Shown here piece by piece: positions 8,186-17,500 of a DNA stretch of 26,092 nt. Made by a program: the position numbers and the translations under genes. The notes beneath the pieces are model-generated. The model was given only the letters and a program-made list of their open reading frames with translations. It was not told the origin of the DNA and ran no database searches. Position 1 is the stretch's first letter. Every line of letters begins with the position of its first letter. The DNA comes from Phocaeicola_A sp964432715 (GTDB lineage: Bacteria; Bacteroidota; Bacteroidia; Bacteroidales; Bacteroidaceae). The DNA lies in the NCBI GenBank assembly GCA_964432715.1, contig CAYSOW010000020.1:1-26092 (forward strand). Reading direction: 5' to 3'.

Positions 8186-8200
8186 TCCCCGATTAGGGGA
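8186..8200 (-). promoter_or_regulatory. Small hairpin in leader of the salvage operon
   Basis: A perfect 5-bp inverted repeat (TCCCC, 5-nt loop, GGGGA) lies 5-20 nt before the fusion-protein ATG at 8180. It would sit over the ribosome-landing region and could dampen translation. It is small and may be chance. Confidence 0.3.
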
Positions 8201-8234
8201 CGGGTTTTTCTGTAAATTAATTAAATAATGGGTG

Positions 8235-8242
8235 CAAATATA
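8235..8242 (-). promoter_or_regulatory. Candidate -7 box for the five-gene salvage operon
   Basis: The minus strand reads TATATTTG, matching TAnnTTTG, about 55 nt before the first gene of the operon. It lies back to back with the rlmN promoter box, so the 138-nt region 8181-8318 is a divergent promoter region. No convincing -33 box was found. Confidence 0.5.
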
Positions 8243-8285
8243 ATGATTATGTCGCGTAAATCTGCGTTTGTTCCACTTTTTTCTT

Positions 8286-8293
8286 TACCTTTG
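8286..8293 (+). promoter_or_regulatory. Candidate -7 box for rlmN
   Basis: TACCTTTG matches the Bacteroidota -7 consensus. A TTTG lies upstream at 8267-8270, somewhat closer than the usual spacing. The box lies inside the longest reading frame that could be assigned to rlmN, which argues that translation starts downstream, at 8319. Confidence 0.55.
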
Positions 8294-8318
8294 CGTGATA
8301 ACTGTTATTGTATTAGTG

Positions 8319-9356
8319 ATGAACGAAACGAAAAAAGTGCTGCTGGGCATGACGATGGAGGAGATGAAAGAGGTGGTGACGGCGTTGAAGATGCCGGCGT
8401 TCACGGCCAAACAGATTCTTTCGTGGATTTACGACAAGAAGGTGGCGAGCATCGATGAGATGACCAACCTTTCGCTCAAACATCGGGCGCTGCTCAACGA
8501 ACAGTATGAGGTGGGGGCTTCCGCTCCGGTGGAGGCCATGCGCTCGGTGGACGGTACGGTGAAGTATCTGTTCCGCACGCCTGCGGGCAACTATGTGGAG
8601 TCGGTCTTTATCCCGGATGACGACCGCGCTACGCTGTGTGTCTCGTCGCAGGTGGGCTGCAAGATGAATTGCAAGTTCTGCATGACCGGTAAACAGGGCT
8701 TTACCGCGAACCTGACCGCCAACCAGATTCTGAATCAGATTTACTCCATCCCGGAGCGCGACCGACTGACGAACGTGGTGCTGATGGGTATGGGGGAACC
8801 GTTCGATAACTTGGACGAGGTGCTGAAGGCACTGCGTATCCTGACGGCCGATTATGGCTACGGATGGAGCCCCAAGCGCATTACGGTCTCTTCGGTGGGC
8901 TTGCGCAAGGGCTTGCAACGTTTCCTGGAGGAGAGCGATTGCCACTTGGCGATTAGTTTGCACTCGCCTTTCCCGGCACAGCGTCGGGAGTTGATGCCGG
9001 CGGAGCGTGCCTTCTCGATTACCGAGGTGGTGGAGTTGCTTCGTGGTTACGACTTCAGCAAGCAGCGTCGCCTTTCGTTTGAGTATATCGTCTTCAAGGG
9101 GGTGAACGATTCGCTGGTTTATGCCCGTGAGTTGGTGAAACTGTTGAAGGGCTTGGATTGCCGCATCAATCTGATTCGCTTCCATGCCATTCCGAACGTG
9201 GATCTGCAGGGCACCGACTTGCAAAGTATGACGGAGTTTCGCGATTACCTGACGCAGCACGGGGTGTTTACCACCATCCGCGCTTCCCGCGGCGAGGATA
9301 TCTTCGCGGCGTGCGGCATGCTCTCTACGGCTAAGCAACAACATATCGAGATTTGA
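8319..9356 (+). CDS. rlmN: Dual-specificity 23S rRNA/tRNA adenine-C2 methyltransferase RlmN
   Basis: This is a radical-SAM enzyme that methylates C2 of A2503 in 23S rRNA and of A37 in some tRNAs. The 345-residue protein carries the CX3CX2C iron-sulfur motif at Cys114, Cys118 and Cys121. Cys107 and Cys332 (in AACGML) correspond to the two catalytic cysteines of E. coli RlmN (Cys118 and the methyl-carrying Cys355). GMGEPFDN, the SAM-contacting GGEP-like motif, is also present. The start at 8319 is preferred over an in-frame ATG at 8268 because the -7 promoter box would fall inside that extension and the extra residues are hydrophobic and unlike the family. It is the first gene of the plus-strand run, 86 nt before the DUF4837 gene. 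Confidence 0.96.
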   Translation: MNETKKVLLGMTMEEMKEVVTALKMPAFTAKQILSWIYDKKVASIDEMTNLSLKHRALLNEQYEVGASAPVEAMRSVDGTVKYLFRTPAGNYVESVFIPDDDRATLCVSSQVGCKMNCKFCMTGKQGFTANLTANQILNQIYSIPERDRLTNVVLMGMGEPFDNLDEVLKALRILTADYGYGWSPKRITVSSVGLRKGLQRFLEESDCHLAISLHSPFPAQRRELMPAERAFSITEVVELLRGYDFSKQRRLSFEYIVFKGVNDSLVYARELVKLLKGLDCRINLIRFHAIPNVDLQGTDLQSMTEFRDYLTQHGVFTTIRASRGEDIFAACGMLSTAKQQHIEI

Positions 9357-9442
9357 GGACGTCGCGGATGCAACGTGTATGTCCCACGTGAAATAGTAAA
9401 TTGAATTTTTAACTTGAATGAAAATATAGAAAGATAAACATC

Positions 9443-10501
9443 ATGAAGCACATTTTCCTTACCCTGAGTTTGCTCGCCGTGGTTTTAGTCTTCGGTGGCT
9501 GTAAGAACGGGTCTATGTTTACCCCGGTGTCCAGCGGTCGTCCTTACGAGATGTTGGTGGTGATTGATAACGCACAGTGGGAGCGTCCTGCCGGTCGTGC
9601 CCTTTTCGACGTGCTCGATACGGATGTACCGGGCTTGCCGCAGTCGGAGCGTTCGTTCCGTATCTCGAATGTCGATGCCGACCATTTCGACCGCGTACTG
9701 CGTATCTTCCGTAACATCATCATCGTGGATATTCAGGATATCTATACGCAGCCGAAGATGAAGTTCTCACGCAACGTCTTCGCGCAACCGCAGATGATTA
9801 TGAAGATTCAGGCACCCAACGAGGAGGAGTTTGCCGAGTTCGTTACGAAGAACAGTCAGACCATCATCGACTTCTTTGTGAAGGCGGAGTTGAACCGTCA
9901 GGTGAAGGAGGTGACGGCTAAACATAGTGACGTTGTGGAACGCAAGGTGGACAGTATCTTCGGATGCAAGCTCTACGTGCCGACCGACCTGACTTACTAC
10001 AAGACGGGCGACCACTTCTTCTGGGGCTCTACCAATACGGCTACCAGTGATATGAATGTGGTGGTTTACAGCTTCCCTTACACTGATACCAACACCTTTA
10101 CCCGCGAATACTTCATTCAGAAGCGCGACTCGGTGATGCAGGCGAACCTGCCGGGTGCTCGCGAGGGAATGTATATGATGACCGACACGATGTATGTGGA
10201 GACGAAGGATATCATGGTGCATGGCGCGTATGCTCAGGAGGCTCGCGGCTTGTGGTCGATGAAGGGTGACATGATGGGTGGCCCGTTCGTTTCTCACTCG
10301 CGCGTGGACGAGCAGAACGGTCGCGTGGTGGTAGTGGAGGCTTTCATCTACTCGCCCGACAAACTGAAACGCAACTTGATCCGCATGATGGAGGCTTCGC
10401 TCTATACCCTCCAGCTGCCGGCGGAGACGGAAGTGGCGGAACTGACGGAAGAGGGCGTGGAGGAGACGCCTGCCGAAACGGAAAAGAAATCTGTAAAATA
10501 G
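9443..10501 (+). CDS. DUF4837 family lipoprotein
   Basis: This is a 352-residue predicted lipoprotein. The N-terminus has a lysine, a hydrophobic stretch and a lipobox-like end (VFGGC) with the lipidated cysteine at residue 20. The body matches the Bacteroidota-specific DUF4837 family (opening with PYEMLVVIDN, then a repeated alpha/beta pattern), for which I know no established function. The C-terminus is low-complexity and rich in Glu and Thr. It is followed after 9 nt by pdxA, so the two are very likely co-transcribed; the 86-nt gap from rlmN leaves room for a promoter, but I see no clear box. Cellular location is the periplasmic face of the inner or outer membrane. Confidence 0.85.
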   Translation: MKHIFLTLSLLAVVLVFGGCKNGSMFTPVSSGRPYEMLVVIDNAQWERPAGRALFDVLDTDVPGLPQSERSFRISNVDADHFDRVLRIFRNIIIVDIQDIYTQPKMKFSRNVFAQPQMIMKIQAPNEEEFAEFVTKNSQTIIDFFVKAELNRQVKEVTAKHSDVVERKVDSIFGCKLYVPTDLTYYKTGDHFFWGSTNTATSDMNVVVYSFPYTDTNTFTREYFIQKRDSVMQANLPGAREGMYMMTDTMYVETKDIMVHGAYAQEARGLWSMKGDMMGGPFVSHSRVDEQNGRVVVVEAFIYSPDKLKRNLIRMMEASLYTLQLPAETEVAELTEEGVEETPAETEKKSVK

Positions 10502-10510
10502 CAATAGATC

Positions 10511-11611
10511 ATGGAAAGAGATAAAATTAGAGTGGGTATCACCCAAGGGGATATCAACGGAGTGGGTTATGAGGTGATTCTGAAGACTTTTGCCGACCCG
10601 GTGATGTTCGAACTTTGTACGCCGATTGTCTACGGCTCTCCGAAGACGGCGGCTTACCACCGTAAGGCGATGGATTTGCAGACGCCTTTCAGCATCGTGA
10701 ACTCGGCTTCGGAGGCGGCGCCCAACAAACTGAGCGTGGTCAACTGTGACGAGGAGGAGGTGAAGGTGGAGTTCTCCAAACCGACTCCCGAGGCGGGTCG
10801 CTCGGCACTCAATGCCCTCGAAAAGGCGTTGCAGGAGTACCGCGAGGGGTTGATTGATGTCTTGGTGACTGCCCCGATCAACAAACATACCATCCAGTCG
10901 GACGCGTTCCACTTCCCCGGTCACACGGAGTATATCGAGGAGCGTGTGGGCGACGGCAAGAAGGCGTTGATGATTCTGATGAAGGAGGGCTTGCGCGTGG
11001 CGTTGGTAACTACCCACGTGCCTATCCGCGAGGTGGCTTCTTCCATTACGAAGGAGTTGATTGAGGAGAAGATTGCCATCTTCAACCAGTCGTTGAAACG
11101 TGACTTCAACCTGGACGCACCGCGTATTGCGGTGTTGGCGCTCAATCCGCATGCCGGCGACGACGGCTTGCTGGGCGACGAGGAGCAGACCATCATCACT
11201 CCGGCCATTCAGGAGATGCAGGGCAAGGGCGTGCAGTGCTACGGTCCGTATCCTGCCGACGGTTTCATGGGCTCTTCCAACCTCTCGGTGTTCGACGGTA
11301 TCTTGGCGATGTATCACGACCAGGGCTTGGCTCCTTTTAAGGCGCTGAGCATGGACGAAGGGGTGAACTTTACGGCGGGTTTGCCCATCGTGCGTACTTC
11401 GCCCGACCACGGTACGGCGTATGACATTGCCGGCAAGGGTGTGGCATCGGAGAACTCTTTCCGTCAGGCCATCTATGCGGCGATTGATGTCTTCCGCAAC
11501 CGTCAGCTGGATCAGGAGATTAACTCGAACCGCTTGCGTAAACAGTATTACGACAAGCATGACGATAGCGACAAACTGAAGTTGGATACTGTCGACGAAA
11601 GTGATTTGTAA
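10511..11611 (+). CDS. pdxA: 4-hydroxythreonine-4-phosphate dehydrogenase
   Basis: PdxA oxidises 4-phosphooxy-L-threonine with NAD; the product decarboxylates and is joined with 1-deoxyxylulose-5-phosphate by PdxJ in the DXP-dependent pyridoxal phosphate pathway. The 366-residue protein opens with VGITQGDINGVGYEV. The three metal-binding histidines are present: His169 in TTHVP, His214 in NPHAGDDG and His269 in YHDQG, matching E. coli His166, His211 and His266. FPGHTEY (135-141) supplies the substrate-binding His138-Thr139 pair. No other pyridoxal phosphate gene is in the window. It sits 9 nt after the DUF4837 gene and 29 nt before the Lnb-like gene. Confidence 0.96.
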   Translation: MERDKIRVGITQGDINGVGYEVILKTFADPVMFELCTPIVYGSPKTAAYHRKAMDLQTPFSIVNSASEAAPNKLSVVNCDEEEVKVEFSKPTPEAGRSALNALEKALQEYREGLIDVLVTAPINKHTIQSDAFHFPGHTEYIEERVGDGKKALMILMKEGLRVALVTTHVPIREVASSITKELIEEKIAIFNQSLKRDFNLDAPRIAVLALNPHAGDDGLLGDEEQTIITPAIQEMQGKGVQCYGPYPADGFMGSSNLSVFDGILAMYHDQGLAPFKALSMDEGVNFTAGLPIVRTSPDHGTAYDIAGKGVASENSFRQAIYAAIDVFRNRQLDQEINSNRLRKQYYDKHDDSDKLKLDTVDESDL

Positions 11612-11640
11612 TCAGTCGCTCCGGCGGTGAATTTAGAAGC

Positions 11641-12897
11641 ATGAAGAGATTTTTATTACACCTTATTATATTAGTCGTTCTCAGCTGGTCGCTGCCTGTT
11701 CGGGCAGTGGGGCAGACAGAGGCGGGCACGGACAGCGTGGCTTCGGAGGTATCCTCGGAGGGGCAGACGGAAGCTCCCCACGATTCCATTCGCTTCAGTC
11801 TGCTGACTTGTGCGCCCGGTTCAGCCATCTATACGCTGTTCGGTCACACGGCCATTCGCTTTGAGAACCTGACGCAGCAGGTGGATTTGGTTTTCAACTA
11901 CGGCATGTTCAACTTTAACACGCCCCACTTTATCTATCGCTTTGTAAAGGGCGAGACGGATTACGAGTTGGGCGTGGTGCCCTATGTCTACTTTGCGCAG
12001 GAGTATTACAATCGTGGCTCTTACGTCATTCAGCAGGAGTTGAATTTGAAATACAAGGAGAAACTGAAGTTGATGTCCATTCTGAATGAGAACTATCAGC
12101 CGGAGAACCGTGTCTACCGTTACAACTACTTTTACGACAATTGTACCACGCGTGCACGCGACAAGATTGAACAGGTGCTGAATTACGACCTTTATTATAT
12201 GAGCAATGACACGATGCGCTCGTTTCGCAGTGTGATTCATGAGTATACGGCAGAACATCCTTGGTCGGAATTCGGCATTGATTTCCTGCTGGGGGCTGAG
12301 GCTGACAAGCCGGTTGACCAGATAAAGCAGATGTTTGTTCCCTTTGGGTTGATGCGTTCCTCAGAGACCGCATTCATTGTGGATCGGGAGAATTACGACG
12401 AAGTCCGTCCTTATGTAATCTCGGAGGAACGTATTGTCGACCCGCCGGCACGTGAGGTGGAGAAGGAATTCCCCATCACGCCGATGCAGGCTGGCTGGGG
12501 GCTCTTCGTGCTCATTGCATTGATTTGCTGGTTTGAACGTCGGTTGAATCGTTACTTCTGGGGGTTGGATGTCTTGCTCTTCGGAGCACAGGGAGTGGCA
12601 GGCTGTATCATTGCCTTCCTCTTCTTCTTCTCCGTGCACCCCACGGTGGATTCCAACTTCCTGATCATTCCGTTCAATCCCCTCCCGTTGCTCTATCTTC
12701 CCATCTTGATTGCGCGTCATATCAAGGGGAAACGCGACTCTTATTATGTCATCTCGGGAGCGATTGTGTTGCTCTTTGTTTTGTGTTGGCCGATTATTCC
12801 TCAAAAAATTAATCCCGCCATACTGCCTTTGGCATTATGTTTGTTACTACGATCAGTGACGCATAAGATTATCGTATATAGAAAACTATTGAAATGA
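11641..12897 (+). CDS. lnb: DUF4105 / Lnb-type lipoprotein N-acyltransferase
   Basis: The 418-residue membrane protein has an N-terminal signal or anchor segment (about 1-22), a periplasmic DUF4105/Lnb_N domain (about 50-200), and four or so membrane spans from about 285 to the end. Conserved features of the family are TLFGHTAIR with His69 and YNYFYDNCTTRARD with Cys168; these are the likely catalytic pair of this papain-like fold. From memory, a DUF4105 protein next to secA in Bacteroides thetaiotaomicron was shown to be the lipoprotein N-acyltransferase Lnb, which adds the third acyl chain to lipoproteins in place of the missing Lnt. The neighbourhood here appears to match. The stop overlaps the next gene's start (ATGA), indicating translational coupling. 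The symbol is given on family and context; activity is not shown by sequence alone. Confidence 0.78.
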   Translation: MKRFLLHLIILVVLSWSLPVRAVGQTEAGTDSVASEVSSEGQTEAPHDSIRFSLLTCAPGSAIYTLFGHTAIRFENLTQQVDLVFNYGMFNFNTPHFIYRFVKGETDYELGVVPYVYFAQEYYNRGSYVIQQELNLKYKEKLKLMSILNENYQPENRVYRYNYFYDNCTTRARDKIEQVLNYDLYYMSNDTMRSFRSVIHEYTAEHPWSEFGIDFLLGAEADKPVDQIKQMFVPFGLMRSSETAFIVDRENYDEVRPYVISEERIVDPPAREVEKEFPITPMQAGWGLFVLIALICWFERRLNRYFWGLDVLLFGAQGVAGCIIAFLFFFSVHPTVDSNFLIIPFNPLPLLYLPILIARHIKGKRDSYYVISGAIVLLFVLCWPIIPQKINPAILPLALCLLLRSVTHKIIVYRKLLK

Positions 12898-14483
12898 AAG
12901 GACGAATACTGACATCCCTCCTTGCGGCGCTTGCCATTGCGAGCATTCAGGCGCAGACGGTGACTCCTACCCCGAAGCTGGTGGTGGGCATCACCATCGA
13001 CCAGTTGCGCTCGGATTATCTGGAGGCCTTCTCTGCACTCTATGGCGAGAAGGGCTTCAAGCGCTTGCTGCGCGAGGGAGTGCTCTATGACGGTGCCTAT
13101 TACGACTATGCACAGCCCGACCGCGCTTCGGCCATTGCCACGCTTTTCAGTGGCACCAATCCCTATAACCACGGGGTGGTGGGCGAGGAGTGGATGGACC
13201 GCTCCACGTCGCGCGTGATTACGGCGGTGGATGACAAGGCGTACATGGGCATCTATACGGCGGAGAATAGTTCTCCCGCCCATCTGTTGGTCTCTACGGT
13301 GCCCGATGAATTGAAGATGGCTACGCAGGGCAAGGCGATTGTCTATGCCATTGCGCCCTTCCGTGATGCGGCGGTCTTTGCGGCCGGTCATGCGGCGGAC
13401 GGTGCCTTCTGGATCAACGATGATACCGGTAAGTGGGCGGGTTCCACTTACTATGGCTCTTTCCCTTCGTGGGTGATTACCTACAACGACCGGATGGCGG
13501 TGGATACGCGCATCGCTTCGTTGGCGTGGGAGCCTTATCACTCTCCGAAACTCTACACTTATTTCCAGTCGGCGGATGCCAACGGATTTAAATATCGCTT
13601 TACGGATGCCTACCATCGCTATCGTTCGTTCAAGACGAGCGGACTGGTGAATGAGGAGGTGAACCGTTTGGCTACCAGCTGTCTGAAGTCGACGCAGCTG
13701 GGCATGGATGAGGTGACCGATTTCCTCTCGGTGACTTACTATGCCGGGGCTTTCGAACATAAGTCGCCGCTGGAGCATCCGGTGGAGATTCAGGATACTT
13801 ATGCGCGCCTCGACCGTCAGATTGAGGAGTTGCTCACGGCGGCCGAGAAGAAGGTGGGGGCGCAGAACCTCTTCGTCTTCGTCACTTCCACGGGCTATGT
13901 GGATGCGGAGACTACGGACATGAACGGCACCTACCACATCCCGACGGGCGAGTTCCGCATGGATCGCTGCACGGCGCTGCTGAATATGTACCTCACGGCC
14001 TCTTACGGACAGGGGAAGTATGTGGATACGTATCACGGACGGGAGATTTATCTCGACCGTAAACTTATTGAGAAGAAGCAGTTGAACCTGGCGCAGGTGC
14101 TGGCCACTGCCTCTGAGTTCTTGTCGCAGTTCAGCGGGGTGAAGGCGGTCTACACCTCCCAGTCGCTCAGCCTGAACGCAGTGACCCCCGACGCCAAGCG
14201 CGTGCGCAACGCCTATCACCCTTTCTGCTCCGGCGATTTGGTGGTGGAGATTGCTCCGGGGTGGAAGTTAATGAACGAATATGCGGTGAATGGCGTGGAC
14301 TATCAGGTGGTACGCGACTCGTACACGGCTTTCCCTCTTATTTTCTGGGGAGCCGGCACACGCCCTCAAACCCTTCATACACCGGTCACAGTGGACCGCA
14401 TCGCGCCCACTTTAACCCATTTTATGCGTATCAGAGCCCCCAATGCGTGCGGGTCGGCTCCTTTAACAGATTACGAGAAGTAA
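12894..14483 (+). CDS. PafA-like alkaline-phosphatase-fold protein, probably catalytically inactive
   Basis: The exported protein of 529 residues has a signal peptide at about 1-20 (ending SIQAQ). The fold is that of the alkaline phosphatase/type I phosphodiesterase superfamily, closest to PafA: LVVGITIDQLRSDYL at the start, GGFKRLL-like helix, SGTNPYNHG, and IQDTYARLD. Aligned by eye to PafA, only the first metal ligand remains (Asp36). The nucleophile Thr79 is Arg77; Asp305 and His309 become Tyr282 and Ala286; Asp352 and His353 become Ser332 and Thr333; His486 appears to be Ala in SYTAFPLIFWG. No frameshift or stop is present, so this reads as a maintained pseudoenzyme rather than a decayed gene. 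It overlaps the Lnb-like gene by 4 nt and precedes secA. A binding or chaperone-like envelope role is possible; none is known to me. Confidence 0.8.
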   Translation: MKGRILTSLLAALAIASIQAQTVTPTPKLVVGITIDQLRSDYLEAFSALYGEKGFKRLLREGVLYDGAYYDYAQPDRASAIATLFSGTNPYNHGVVGEEWMDRSTSRVITAVDDKAYMGIYTAENSSPAHLLVSTVPDELKMATQGKAIVYAIAPFRDAAVFAAGHAADGAFWINDDTGKWAGSTYYGSFPSWVITYNDRMAVDTRIASLAWEPYHSPKLYTYFQSADANGFKYRFTDAYHRYRSFKTSGLVNEEVNRLATSCLKSTQLGMDEVTDFLSVTYYAGAFEHKSPLEHPVEIQDTYARLDRQIEELLTAAEKKVGAQNLFVFVTSTGYVDAETTDMNGTYHIPTGEFRMDRCTALLNMYLTASYGQGKYVDTYHGREIYLDRKLIEKKQLNLAQVLATASEFLSQFSGVKAVYTSQSLSLNAVTPDAKRVRNAYHPFCSGDLVVEIAPGWKLMNEYAVNGVDYQVVRDSYTAFPLIFWGAGTRPQTLHTPVTVDRIAPTLTHFMRIRAPNACGSAPLTDYEK

Positions 14484-14522
14484 ATAATTGGGTGAAAAGT
14501 CGTAAAACAGAGCCATTTTCAT

Positions 14523-14530
14523 TACCTTTG
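14523..14530 (+). promoter_or_regulatory. Candidate -7 box for secA
   Basis: TACCTTTG matches TAnnTTTG and lies 45 nt before the secA ATG, in the 92-nt gap after the phosphatase-like gene. It implies separate transcription of secA, possibly in addition to read-through. No well-placed -33 box was seen. Confidence 0.55.
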
Positions 14531-14575
14531 CACCCGCTAAGCATCTAATTGATAATAATAAAAACAAAACATAGA

Positions 14576-17500
14576 ATGGGATTTAATGAATTTTTGAGTA
14601 AGCTGTTTGGTAATAAGTCTACTCGGGATATGAAAGAGATCCAACCTTGGGTCGAAAAAATCAAGGCTGCCTATCCGGATATCGCCAAGTTGAGTAACGA
14701 TGAGCTTCGTGCCAAAACGCAGGAGTTGAAGGCGTTTATTCAACAGTCGGCTACTGAGGAGAAGAACAAAATTGCTGAATTGAAGGCGAAGGTGGAAGAG
14801 ACGGAGCTGGAACAACGCGAAGCGCTCTTCGCTCAGATCGATAAGCTGGAGAAGGAGGTGCTCGACAAGTACGAAAAGGCTTTGGACGAGGTGCTTCCCG
14901 TGGCTTTCGCTATCGTGAAGGATACCGCCCGCCGTTTCTCGGAGAATGAGGAACTGGTGGTGACTGCCACCGACTTTGATCGCGCCTTGGCTGCTTCGAA
15001 AGATTTCGTTCGTATCGAGGGCGATAAAGCCATCTATCAGAACCACTGGATGGCCGGTGGTAACGACCTGAAGTGGAACATGGTGCACTATGACGTGCAG
15101 CTCTTCGGTGGCGTGGTGCTCCACAAAGGTAAAATTGCCGAGATGGCTACTGGTGAGGGTAAGACGCTCGTGGCTACCTTGCCTGTCTTCCTGAATGCTT
15201 TGACCGGCAACGGTGTGCATGTGGTGACGGTCAACGACTACCTCTCTAAGCGTGACTCGGAGTGGATGGGCCCGTTGTATATGTTCCACGGCTTGAGCGT
15301 GGATTGCATCGACAAGCACCAGCCCAACTCGGAAGCACGTCGTCAGGCTTACTTGGCGGACATCACTTTCGGTACCAACAATGAATTCGGTTTCGACTAT
15401 TTGCGTGATAACATGGCCAACTCACCGAGCGACTTGGTGCAGCGCCAGCATAACTATGCCATCGTCGATGAGGTCGACTCGGTCTTGATTGATGATGCGC
15501 GTACTCCGTTGATTATCTCCGGTCCGGTGCCCAAAGGCGAGGATCAGCTCTTCGAAACGCTCCGTCCGCTGGTGGAGCGCTTGGTAGAGGCGCAGCGTAA
15601 ATTGGCTACCCAGTTCCTGGCGGATGCCAAACGTATGATTGCTTCAGACGATAAGAAGGTGCAGGAGGAGGGTTTCCTCTCGCTCTATCGTAGCCACAAG
15701 GCGTTGCCCCGCAACAAGGCGTTGATTAAGTTCTTGAGTGAACCGGGCATCAAAGCCGGTATGCTGAAGACGGAGGAGATCTACATGGAGCAGAACAACA
15801 AGCGTATGCCGGAAGCGGTAGAGCCGCTCTACTTCGTGATTGATGAGAAAATCAACAGCGTGGATATGACCGACAAGGGTCTGGATTTGATTACCGGTAA
15901 TGCGGAAGATCCTACACTCTTCGTCCTCCCTGATATCACTTCACAACTCTCTGAACTGGAGAATCGTCACGACTTGAACGACGAGCAGAAGCTGGAGATG
16001 AAAGATCAGCTCATGGCTGAATATGCCATCAAGTCGGAGCGTGTACACACCATCAACCAGCTGTTGAAGGCGTACACCATGTTCGAGAAGGATGATCAGT
16101 ATGTGGTCATCGACGGACAGGTGAAGATTGTGGATGAGCAGACGGGCCGTATCATGGAGGGTCGTCGCTACTCCGACGGTTTGCACCAGGCCATCGAGGC
16201 AAAAGAGGGTGTGAAGGTGGAGGCTGCTACGCAGACTTTTGCTACCATTACCTTGCAGAACTACTTCCGTATGTATCACAAGCTGTCGGGTATGACCGGT
16301 ACGGCTGAGACGGAGGCAGGCGAGTTCTGGGATATCTATAAGTTGGATGTGGTGGTCATCCCGACCAACCGTCCCATTGCACGTAACGATATGAACGACC
16401 GCGTTTATAAGACGAAACGCGAGAAATATAAAGCGGTGGTGGAAGAGATTGAGAAGTTGGTAGGCGAGGGCCGTCCGGTCTTGGTGGGTACCACTTCGGT
16501 TGATATCTCCGAGCAGTTGAGCCGCGTTTTGACCATGCGCAAGATTGAACACAACGTCTTGAATGCGAAGTTGCACCAGAAAGAGGCGGACATCGTAGCC
16601 AAAGCCGGTTTGACGGGTACAGTGACCATCGCTACCAACATGGCGGGTCGTGGTACCGATATCAAGTTGAGTCCGGAGGTGAAGGCTGCCGGTGGTTTGG
16701 CCATCATCGGTACCGAGCGCCATGAGTCGCGTCGTGTCGACCGTCAGTTGCGTGGTCGTTCCGGTCGTCAGGGTGACCCGGGTTCTTCTGTCTTCTTCGT
16801 TTCTCTGGAGGACGACTTGATGCGTAAGTTCGGTTCCGACCGTATCGCGCACGTCATGGACCGTCTGGGCTTCCAGGAGGGCGAGATGATTGAGTCGAGC
16901 ATGATCTCCAGCTCCATCGAGCGTGCACAGAAGAAGGTGGAAGAGAACAACTTCGGTATCCGTAAACGTTTGCTGGAGTATGATGATGTGATGAACAAAC
17001 AACGTACCGTGGTCTACACCAAGCGTCGTCACGCTTTGATGGGTGAGCGTATCGGTATGGATATCACCAATATGATTTGGGAGCGCTGTAACAACGCGGT
17101 GGTCAACAATGATTATGAGGGTGCCAAGATGGAAATCATCAAGACCTTGGCCATGGAGGCTCCTTTCACGGAGGAAGAGTTCCGTCGCGTGAACCCCGAC
17201 AAGTTGGTTGATCGTCTCTTCGATCAGGCCATGGAGCACTTCAAACGTCGTATGGATCACATCGCTCAGGGGGCTTACACCATCGTGAAAGATCTTTGCG
17301 AGAATGGCAACGGCATGAACATTGTCGGTGTTCGTTTCCCGATTACGGATGGTCGTCGTGTGTTCAATATTCCGCTCAACTTGAAAGAGGGATATGACAC
17401 CGAGTGCAAAGTGTTGGTGAAATCGTTTGAGAAAGCCATCCTGCTGCACACCATCGATGAGGCTTGGAAAGAGAACTTGCGAGAACTGGATGAGTTGAAA

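Noticed and set aside
9373..9389. ACGTG/CACGT inverted repeat after rlmN as a terminator
   Set aside because: Only 5 bp with no immediate T-run; too weak to support, although it lies in a plausible place.
9767..11560. A 597-codon minus-strand open frame opposite the DUF4837 gene and pdxA
   Set aside because: It crosses two clearly coding plus-strand genes and has no family signature or start context.
12801..14219. A 472-codon minus-strand open frame opposite the phosphatase-like gene
   Set aside because: Arg/His-rich composition, no domain, and antisense to a gene with a signal peptide and superfamily motifs.
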